DNA of 11,191 bases from Echinostoma caproni (taxonomy: Eukaryota > Platyhelminthes > Trematoda > Plagiorchiida > Echinostomatidae): NCBI GenBank assembly GCA_900618425.1, contig UZAN01059589.1, positions 1 to 11,191 of the forward strand. The letters are read 5' to 3'. Within the stretch, counting starts at the first letter, position 1; each line of letters starts with the position of its first letter. The notes beneath the pieces were generated by a model, which was given only the letters and a program-made list of their open reading frames with translations, had not been told where the DNA came from and ran no database searches. Made by a program: the position numbers and the translations under genes. Below are positions 1 to 7,240 of the stretch, one piece after another.

Positions 1-1117
1 TGATGATTATCAAACCACGGCAAATTGTTTCGAAGTCTTGTTTTAAAAGATCGGGAAACAATACAGGGGAGCAATAGAGTAGAATGGGTAAAACGCACTG
101 ATGAACGAAAGGGGACAGGACTGACTGTGGGGTTCGACATTGCCTGAGATCCCGTAACTAAAAAATAGGCTTCTCAGTTTTTCCATATAATTGTAAATAT
201 GTGTAGACCAGTGAAGGTTGCTGTCGATGGTGACACCCAGGTATTTGACTTAGGTAATCCTGGATACAGGTTTAAGGGTTGAGGGTAGCAGAGTCCGTTG
301 GAAATGAGGAGCGGGAAAGACTGAAAATACACTACGCACTTAGATGTTAGGATGTTAAGACTAAGATCAGATTGATCAGAAAAGTTTTGGATGTGGGATA
401 GATTTTCAGTTAAAGAATGAAATTCCGAAGGAAATGAAACTGTCTTAAACAAAACGAAGTCATCAGTACACTTTTGGATATGTACAGGGGGTGGGACTGA
501 AAGATCACTAATAACGGCAAAGAAATGACATGAAGATGGAACAGCATCTTGAAGAACACCAGATTTATGAACAAGAGGTTCTGATGTCCTCCTTCCTAAT
601 TTGGTGCACTGGACCCTCTCTGTGAAATAGTCAGCAAGCCATGAGAGCAACTGTTTCGGATTGCCAAAGGATTCAAGTTGAAAAGAAAGGATGATCGAAA
701 AACAGAACAGAAAACAGGCGAATAGTCAAGAAAAACAACGGATGCTTTGCAGGATTGAAGAAGCCTAAAGATTAAATCATTGGAAAAAGGCACTGAAGTG
801 ATTTTATTGTATGGGAACGAGGGAATCTGGCTCTCATTTGACAGATGGATGAAAGCGGCGTTATGGCTGTTGACGTAGACAGAATTATTTGAGTGTTGTC
901 TGTACTGCCCACAGGGAAGGAGAATACTTTGCCATAAAAGCCTGGAGTTCTTTGTTCGCAGAATTCGGGCGGAGAAGATTTCATTTAGATACGTTATCTC
1001 GGAGCTGATTAAATCAGAATAGTGCTTTACAATTGACAAGTTTTTTAGGCCCATTCTTCGTGCCTTCTCAGTGATTTCAAAAGGGGTGAGGTAATTCTGG
1101 CATTACAGACAAACAGG
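1..1117 (-). pseudogene. Reverse transcriptase half of a decayed LINE (runs off left edge)
   Basis: This is a non-LTR retrotransposon reverse transcriptase, which would copy the element's RNA at a nicked target. It is read on the minus strand in several frames. At about 715-760 is a motif A-like segment, VVFLDYSPVF. After a shift near 650-690 come WLADYFTERVQ, then SGVLQDAV (motif B-like), then CTDDFVLF (motif C, normally Y/F-A-D-D). Another shift near 174 leads to a C-terminal stretch with ILLYCSPVLFP and LLKQDFETICRG, open to base 1. Upstream, about 850-1090, are the pre-RT pieces LTPFEITEKARR and KNLSIVKHYSDL. The motif A neighbourhood seems to follow too closely on the pre-RT part, so a deletion of early RT motifs is likely. 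At least two frameshifts and substitutions in A and C make it inactive. It fits the CR1/Jockey-type LINEs; the exact clade is uncertain. Confidence 0.82.
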
Positions 1118-1358
1118 TATTTTGTTGATAGTGAAAAGTTCAGTAGCTTCAGTGGAATTCGAACCCACGCATGGATGCCGCCTACGCTTTGTACGCGAAC
1201 GCTATACCAGCTGAGCTAAGAGGCCACATCGATAGCACTGATCTTTTCACATTCAAATTACCCGTCCAACTTACAAAGGCATATGACATCCGCAAATTAG
1301 CATGTTAACTGACCGTCCCGACAGATTTTCCTTAGAATTCACCGTAGTCCACCGAATG
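1118..1358 (-). repeat. tRNA-like SINE repeat family A, copy 1
   Basis: Read on the minus strand, this repeat has a leader of about 110 bases, a tRNA-like module and a short tail. The module has an A box (TAGCTCAGCTGGTA, 1205-1218) and a B box (GGTTCGAATTC, 1155-1165), the two internal RNA polymerase III promoter elements. It is flanked by an inverted repeat, 1131-1144 against 1237-1250, matching at 13 of 14 positions. The leader and module match the copy at 5970-6215 over most of their length, which proves a dispersed family. It interrupts a LINE and lies head to head with copy 2. This is not a functional tRNA: the central arm is too long and no anticodon loop is clear. Confidence 0.85.
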
Positions 1359-1458
1359 AGCTGGTAGAGCGTGCGCCTAAAAGCATAGGCGGCGGCCATG
1401 CGTGGGTTCGAATTCCACCGAAGCTACTGAAATTTTCACAATCGACACAATAACTTCG
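1358..1458 (+). repeat. tRNA-like SINE repeat family A, copy 2 (5'-truncated)
   Basis: This copy is in the opposite orientation to copy 1 and starts inside its A box at GAGCTGGTAGAGCG (1358-1371). It retains the central GGCGGC segment, a perfect B box (GGTTCGAATTC, 1405-1415) and the common tail (GAAGCTACTGAA then TTTTCACAATC). The leader and first half of the A box seen in the other copies are missing, and at exactly that point the reversed copy 1 begins. The join could be a twin insertion with inversion or a recombination product. Confidence 0.82.
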
Positions 1459-1990
1459 AATCTGCCAAAACCACGAGTTGCGCAACGAAACAGAGTTTTC
1501 ATTGGACAACACAAATTAAAGATCGATTTAATGGTTTCAGTGAACAGACTGATAAATTTAAAAAGCGATGGACAAGTATCAAACCAAGAGTGAACAATCG
1601 GAACAGAACAGTTGATAAGAGGGATAGGGTTGGGTGAAAAGTCTCTTAGATGAAATTTTATCTGAGTAGAACGTATGAATGCTTGATAAGCATTGCGACA
1701 GTATACCTTTGGTCTAATAAGCAGAATAATATGGTCATTGGTAGAAACCCGGACCATTAGTTTGAGAGAGAATAAGTTGGGATGGTTTGTGATCACTCTG
1801 TCCAGTACAGAGCTACCTCTGGTAAGAGAATGCGAAAGGTCAGACAGACCAAACGTAAGCAAGGGAGAAATTGAAATTACCAACAAATAAGTGAAGATTT
1901 TCATCCAACAATGAAACTAGAAACGGAATATAAGAATCAAAGAAAGCAGAAATTTTCGTCTGAGAACAGGAGGGAGATTTATGCACATTA
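1459..1990 (-). pseudogene. APE-type endonuclease fragment of the same decayed LINE
   Basis: This is a remnant of the apurinic-type endonuclease that nicks target DNA for LINE insertion, followed by the linker towards the RT. In one frame (about 1845-1915) SLLDENLHLF is followed by VGNFNF, matching the GDFN active-site block with D changed to N. After a shift, LTRGSSVLDRVITN (1785-1823) is the typical block ahead of the last catalytic residues. These appear as NDHIILL near 1720-1740, where families usually have SDH. Further on, near 1490-1545, IKSIFNLCCPMKTL looks like linker sequence. The stretch begins with a hydrophobic run that imitates a signal peptide, but the LINE motifs explain it better. 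It lies in the right order and strand to be the upstream half of the RT at 1-1117, split by the inverted repeat pair. Confidence 0.72.
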
Positions 1991-3154
1991 GTGGTGATTC
2001 TACTTTTGTTACGGGAAAATTTAGGGTGGAGACGAACAGAAAACTGTCAATCCTTTTTTTAGAACTGATGATGCCAAACAGAATTAGGCATATCAGGTAC
2101 ACCGGAAATCATCGTTAGATTTCAAACGAAGCCAATCTGCTGACCGAAAATATGCATATTTAGTGAGTTTTGTTCGCTGAATGCATTCATACAAACCCCG
2201 TATGATGAAGTGACGTTCAGAAGTCCTGGAGATGAGGAGACGTTATTCAGTTATTTTCCTAAATGAGAATGCACATCTATAAGCACAAGGTGGTACACAG
2301 TCTGAACTCTCGTTACATCCGATATATTTGATTCCTGATTGCTATACACTGTAAGCAAAAGTGGTAGCGAACAACAACCTCGTTTTTCGATGATTCATCT
2401 ACAGGATAATATTGTCACAAATTATATGATCACGTTAATTGGGGGAAAGCTAATTACAGGATGAAACAAACTTCAATCAATGGACGTTTCTCACAACCTG
2501 ATCATTACATTTATGCATTAGTTGGAGTCATTAGGGGTGAGAAACTGGGTTGTATGCGGTGTTAACCACGGCTGAATGAGTGTTCTTACGAATTGTTTTG
2601 GAGAGCAAACGGGGTTAATTTAGGCGGATTTCGATTGTTGCTGCTGTGATGAAAGTAAGAATCCGAATCCCCNGAATCCCCTAATATCGACAACGGCGAA
2701 CTAAATAGAGACGGAGGAACGCTTTGGCCACATTAACCACCTGGTTTGACTCCACCGAGTGTGAAACAATTGGACCGTTACTGATACAGCCGGGTGGTAC
2801 GCATGGATTGGCTCAGACAAATGTTTCCTCGTGTGTACCTAAGTGTTATTCAGACGATCACCCAATTCGCAAAGCTAGCTAATCGGTAATGAGCTGATTC
2901 TAACGCATAGACTGAACTCCGAATTGGCGAATAGGACTACGAAATGACCTGCTCCAGACAAGCTGAAACCGAATTCATGGCAATTGATTCTGGTTGGTGG
3001 TTGGGGGGACAAAACGACAATCATTTTATCGATTTGGCATACGAGAACGAACAGTGGATGAAGAAGGTTTATGGGTTAGTCTCAGAGCATGAAAGTCACT
3101 GAATCAATACACAAGGCAGACACTGGTCGGTTCAATACCCAGAGGGTACCGAGA
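1991..3154. other. No recognisable gene; possible decayed LINE 5' part and a one-base gap
   Basis: No open segment here gives recognisable protein motifs on either strand. The part next to 1990 may hold further endonuclease remnants of the left LINE, but I could not identify the N-terminal motifs. There is one undetermined base at 2673 with the same 8-mer on both sides. An imperfect B-box-like sequence (GGTTCAATACC) lies near 3130-3140 just beyond the 3' end of the next LINE, without a convincing partner A box. Confidence 0.5.
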
Positions 3155-3173
3155 CAAAGATCAAAGATCAAAG
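3155..3173 (-). repeat. 3'-terminal tandem CTTTGAT repeat of CR1-like LINE
   Basis: On the minus strand the sequence reads CTTTGAT CTTTGAT CTTTG, two full 7-base units and a partial third. It lies about 140 bases after the stop codon of the CR1-like RT. CR1-group LINEs end in short tandem repeats used in target priming, so this probably marks the exact 3' end of the insertion. Confidence 0.65.
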
Positions 3174-3311
3174 AATTATTATGGGAATAACTTAAAAGCT
3201 CATGCTTTTCTCGCCCCATAGGTTCGTGTGGGGGTTAAAAAACAGTGATACATACAATTCCTTGTGTAAAATGTCACATGATACGTGCTTCTTCCACTGC
3301 TGCACGCAGCT

Positions 3312-4993
3312 TCACTTACGTTCGAATGTAAGGTGTGCTAATGTTTCATCGAGTCTCAGTTTGAAAGATTCAATGCTTGGAGCACCGACGATGTAGGATG
3401 GGAGAGAGTGCCAGATCGAACACACTGACTGCAAATGACTGACGCCGGCGGTCCAAGCGGCATTTTGAGACCATTAGTTTGAATGGATGCCCTCTAAGAT
3501 GAACGTTAGGTGATAATTTCAGAAGTGGGCGACACGGATGGCTTGGGTTCTGCATTATTTGGTATAGCATAATCATATCTCTTCTGATGCGCAGGTAGTG
3601 ATTGGAATATAACCCCAGTGACTTCACTCTCTCTGCGTATGAACACCGATTCAACCCCCTGACCATTTTGGTAGCCATCCTTTGCGGACGCTCCAGCATT
3701 TTGCCATCACGTTATAGTCATGGATTCCATGCATGGATAGCATACTCCGGGAGTGGGCGAATGTATGCTGATAGTAGACGGGGGAAAAGCGCTGACTGAA
3801 ACCGGCCAAAGACCCGCTTAAGCAAACCGACATTCTTAACATTTACGTTGGACACCTTGGTGTAGTTGAGTGAGCAGCTAACGTTTTCTTGAATGATGTT
3901 GCCCAGGTCCTTCTCACTTGCGGCGTGGCAGTTGTTCATTTCCGAGGAAATACGAAACTCGCCCCCTGTGTCGTAGAGATAGAACCTTACACTTTGGCAC
4001 GTTGAATTCACTATCGCTCATAACGGACCACAGATGAGCTGCTTTCAACATTTCCTGGAATATCAGCGTTAATATATTCCAGATTTTGGCTTCATCAGCA
4101 AAAAGTAATGATTTTGGTCCCAGTGCCCTCGGTAGGTCGTTTATAAATGTTAAGAAAAGTCGCTGGCCAAGCACAGATCCTTGTAGAACCCCACGGGTAA
4201 CGTCCATAGGACTGGAAAGCGAATCAGAAACACGAACCGATACGATTCGATTTCGGTTAAATGCTTCGATTCAACCAAGCACGAGGCCCCGAATACCGTG
4301 ATTATAGAGTTTCCGCAGTAGAATGTCGCGGTTCACCCGATCGAACGCTAGTCTAGATAAATAGCGTCTACCGCGTCGTCGTCATCAACTGCTTTTTTCC
4401 ATTCTACTCGTGCGATCAACCAATTGGTAGCGCAGGATTGATTCTGTCGGAATCCATGTTGATTTGATGTCAAAACGTGCTTCTCTAGGTGTTCCATCAG
4501 GGAATCTGTTACCATGGACTCCATGACTTTGGAAAACACTGGAAGGATGGTTACAGGGCGGTAGTTAGCAGGGTCGCTATGGCAATCGCCTTTGTAAATG
4601 GGTGAAATCACTCCCTGCTTCCACGACGGTGGGATTCCAGTGTGATCGAACATCCTCTGGAATAGGAAGGCTAGTAGCTGGGCTATTTGATTTGCCAAGC
4701 AGATAAGGGTGAATATTGTCTGCCCTTGGCAATGAATTCTTCCTCAAAGCCAATAGCTTTGATTTCACTTTTTCGGTAGTGAAGGATGCGTCGTTGGTTA
4801 GTGAAGGATCTGAAATTTGATGCATCCAGCAAGCGAGGTACAGTCGTTTGTTAGTTGACGCAGCAAAAACTTGAGCATACTGGTTCTTCAACATTTCGGC
4901 GCCTTCCATTGTATTGGCTGTGGCTCTTCCAGAAGAACTGAGCACCGGTACTCCTTGTTTAACTTTTCGAGCTAAGTAAACATGTTTGTTCAA
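3312..4993 (-). pseudogene. CR1-like reverse transcriptase, broken
   Basis: This is the RT that primes cDNA at a nicked target site. The pieces lie in the expected order. A linker piece (4577-4993) contains NPKLL/ARKVKQGVPVL and the LLALRKNSLPRADNI block. After a shift (4348-4698) come GIPPSWKQGVISPIYKG, NYRPVTILPVFSKVMES and QHGFRQNQSC. Motif A begins at YLD and meets TAG at about 4348, with the FDRVNRDILLRKL continuation in another frame. A TGA then stands where a Trp is expected. Next come GVLQGSVLG (motif B) and FADE (4091-4102) in place of FADD. After that EKDLG, LLKRVFGR and YIRPLPEY, another shift, LERPQRMATKMV, RRDMIMLYQI and LRGHPFKL, and finally a shifted SIESFKLRLDETL. At least four frameshifts, two nonsense codons and the D-to-E change in motif C make it inactive. 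The CR1-like assignment is strong. Confidence 0.93.
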
Positions 4994-5050
4994 AAGCTTG
5001 GGGTTTGAAATAAGTCTTTATGCTAGAGATTCTTGATGGTTTAGTTTATC

Positions 5051-5969
5051 TTCACGCGCGAGACATTGTTCACGATTGTGTTCGTCAGGGCGCGGATATG
5101 AAAATAAGGATAAAAATGCAACAGGTTCAAAAATTTTCTCCGGGCCGTGGTTATCCCGGTCTCGTCCATTGATTGTGTGAACGGTAAGAAATGTGCTACG
5201 GAAGTGGAGATATTGGTGGGCTCCAGTTTGAAATGTTAAGGAGCGGTTTCTGTTCGTGTACAAATCAGCCAATTGTATTTTAAGCCTCAACATGAGATAA
5301 ATGAGTATGTCTTTGATACATTTTTGTTTCAACAAACAGAATAACAGCATGCAAAAACGTGGGATGCATGGGCCCCGTCGGTAAAAACAATTCATGAGAA
5401 CGACCCGAGGAATATGGCTAAAAGTTTGTTATCCATTCGTGGAAATGAAGTTCAAATTTCAGAATCAAAAGTTAGCATTCTTATAAATTGATTGCGACAA
5501 CCATTGGGTATACATTTGGAATCCGAGTGTGACTTTCACAGTAATCACATAAATACCACTAACATATTTAGGATTGCTATTTCTGGACTGCTTTTAAACA
5601 CTTTATAAAACAACGGTTGGATCACAGAGCGGCTTTCTTTCGAAATATTGATTAAGTGGTGTAGCCATCAATTTTGATTCACAGAGCGAACTATTCTTAT
5701 TGAATCTGTTCATGCTTCTTTTTGGAATCTGCGCATACATGATCACACGCATGTCGGCCACACACGGGGAGAGCAACAATTTCTACATCTATTTGTGCAG
5801 CAGAGCAGTGTTATAGTGAAAACATATAATTTCTACTTACAGGTACTCTATTCAGGGTCATAAAACAGATTTCGACTATCAACTTTTGTTCACATTGTTG
5901 TTTGGCAGATTGAAGTTTTATGTTAAGATTGTGAAAACAACAAATTCAACAATTAACCTTGTCTTAGAA
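5051..5969. other. No recognisable gene; AT-rich anonymous stretch
   Basis: A minus-strand open stretch of 125 codons (5018-5395) overlaps the upstream edge of the CR1-like element. Only its last 15 or so residues look like LINE linker, and the rest shows no motif I recognise. From about 5400 the sequence becomes AT-rich with many stops in all frames, as expected for intergenic or intronic DNA. I see no RNA gene or long repeat. Confidence 0.5.
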
Positions 5970-6215
5970 GTTCATTCGATGGACTCCGATGAATTCTAAG
6001 GAAAATCTGTTGGAGCAATCAACTTACATGCTAACTGATGGATGTCATATGCCTCTGTAAGTCGGATGGGTAATTCGAATGTGAAAAGAACAGTGCTGTC
6101 GGTGTGGCCTCGTAGCTCGTCTGGTAGAACGTGCGCTGCGCAAAGGAGTAGGCGGCGTCCATGCGTGAGCTACAATCCCACCGAAGATGTTGAACTCTTC
6201 ACAATCTCAAAATAG
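5970..6215 (+). repeat. tRNA-like SINE repeat family A, copy 3 (full leader)
   Basis: This copy is on the plus strand and aligns with the reverse complement of 1118-1360 from TTCATTCGATGGACT through GAATTCTAAGGAAAATCTG, the leader, the tRNA-like module and the tail. Its A box is TAGCTCGTCTGGTA (6113-6126). The B box has decayed to GAGCTACAATCCC (6167-6179), so polymerase III transcription is doubtful. The flanking inverted repeat is present but weaker (GTGAAAAGAACAG at 6081-6093 and TTGAACTCTTCAC at 6190-6202). The boundaries are estimated from where similarity to copy 1 fades. Confidence 0.85.
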
Positions 6216-7089
6216 CAACTTTTGAGAAAATGGTTATTTTAGCCGTTCGGATATACCCTCTGCCTCGGTACCTATACACCCACATACAGGCTTTCTTTCC
6301 GATTTGAGGTTTCCTTCCCAGTTATTTCAATTTCGCAATTGGGATATTTTCTTGAATAGCTTTATGCTTGTATGATCTGTATCTTTGTGTCTGTTCTTGG
6401 CTAAGCATAGCGTAGTGTACCGATCGACCCAGTTCCGTTTGCTTCGTTTAACAAGGAAACGTCTTTCGACCGTCACCCGTACTAGTCTCCCTGCTCTCAG
6501 CCCTTTTCACAGTTAATTTATAGGATACGTGGAGCATGCTGTAGTTACTGATGACTCATCTGACCGCAGATCGATCAAACCCTGAGCACAGTTACATGGT
6601 TTTGTGTAGGCCAATGCGGGGGTTGATTTGTAGGTGGATACATGTTTGTGTGTGTGCTTGTATGTGCAAAGCAGAAGTGTGACACTTGATGTTTGGTTGT
6701 CGTGTTTTTAGTCGACCGGACAAAGTAATCAAGTGTGTCGTTCCCTAAACTTCATCAACATCCAACAGTGGTTATTGCAGTCACCTTTTCTCAGTTGATT
6801 GTTTTCTGTGCTATGGTTAGTTACACCCGCTTATGCTCCTAGACTAGGTGCGAGCCACTGCACCACATCACTTATCATGATCATCTGTTATTTTATGAAA
6901 CCGACTATACCTACGGTAATAAAACTGTGATTTCTTCTTGGGCCCTTTGGATAGGACTATTCTGATGCGTTGAAGAATAGACGCAATCTAACAGTACACC
7001 TGAAGCATGCAGGTGTATATTTCGCTCTACCCTAATAAACCCTGATTCATGGGGTTTTCGACGCTGTCTTTTGTATTTAGATGCAATGG
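6216..7089. other. No recognisable gene; one hairpin
   Basis: No coding motifs were found in any frame. A short GT-rich run lies near 6640-6665. A perfect 8-base stem hairpin is at 6995-7017 (TACACCTG, 7-base loop, CAGGTGTA). The part next to 7090 may be the tail of the hammerhead SINE, but I cannot place its end. Confidence 0.5.
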
Positions 7090-7240
7090 AAATGTTTGTG
7101 ATAACAGAGTGCACCAAACTGTTGTTTCGTCCTGTTTGAGACTCGTCAGCAGTGGGTACATTATGTGCGCCTGTCAGGACTCGAACCGTGATTCTTCGGA
7201 CTGGGACTTCAAAACATTACCCTTGAGCTACGCGGTTGAC
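7090..7240 (-). repeat. tRNA-derived SINE with hammerhead domain (Sm-alpha-like)
   Basis: This is a minus-strand short repeat made of a tRNA-like head and a hammerhead ribozyme domain. The head begins near 7240 (GTCAACCGCG), has an A box (TAGCTCAAGGGTAA, 7217-7230) and a perfect B box (GGTTCGAGTCC, 7177-7187), and is followed by the ribozyme core at 7100-7166. This order, pol III promoter then hammerhead, is that of the schistosome Sm-alpha SINEs. The head shows no similarity to repeat family A beyond the promoter boxes. Its 5' end abuts the truncated RTE-type LINE, and the bases GGTTGAC occur twice in tandem at the join (7234-7247). The 3' boundary is not clear. Confidence 0.8.
7100..7166 (-). 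ncRNA. Hammerhead ribozyme relic
   Basis: On the minus strand the conserved core CTGACGA (7143-7149) is followed by stem II, GTC...GAC closed over CTCAAACAG (7129-7142). Then come GAAA (7125-7128) and a stem III of CAACAG (7119-7124) pairing with CTGTT (7103-7107). The cleavage triplet would be ATC (7100-7102) where GTC is usual, which also spoils the first stem III pair. The stem I 5' strand (GTACCCACTG) is recognisable, but I find no convincing pairing for it after the cleavage site. Core and stem II are intact, so the identity is secure. Self-cleavage is doubtful. Confidence 0.75.

Larger units (their letters stand above)
3155..5050 (-). mobile_element. 5'-truncated CR1-like LINE
   Basis: This is a non-LTR retrotransposon on the minus strand. 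It starts within the pre-RT linker (5' end uncertain, about 5000-5090), runs through the RT and C-terminal domains to a TGA at 3312-3314, then a short 3' UTR of about 150 bases. It ends in overlapping CTTTGAT units (3155-3173). Short tandem repeats at the 3' end, instead of poly(A), are characteristic of CR1-group elements. Absence of the endonuclease and ORF1 is the usual 5' truncation of such insertions. Its order and orientation match the other LINEs in the window, but the sequence is a different family from both. Confidence 0.9.

Noticed and set aside
1137..1227. Functional tRNA gene
   Set aside because: A and B boxes are good, but the central arm is too long, no acceptor stem pairing is clear, and the sequence is a dispersed repeat.
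1377..1904. A 175-codon minus frame starting with a signal-peptide-like hydrophobic run, as a secreted protein
   Set aside because: It contains LINE endonuclease blocks (LTRGSSVLDRVITN, NDHIILL) and ends inside a SINE copy, so it is a chance reading of element remains.
3078..3148. Plus-strand tRNA-like remnant with GGTTCAATACC
   Set aside because: The B box is imperfect, the only A-box candidate is poor, and no second copy occurs in the window.
5018..5395. A 125-codon minus frame as an independent gene
   Set aside because: No start context, splice sites or motif was recognised. Its last residues look like LINE linker and the rest looks like random open sequence.
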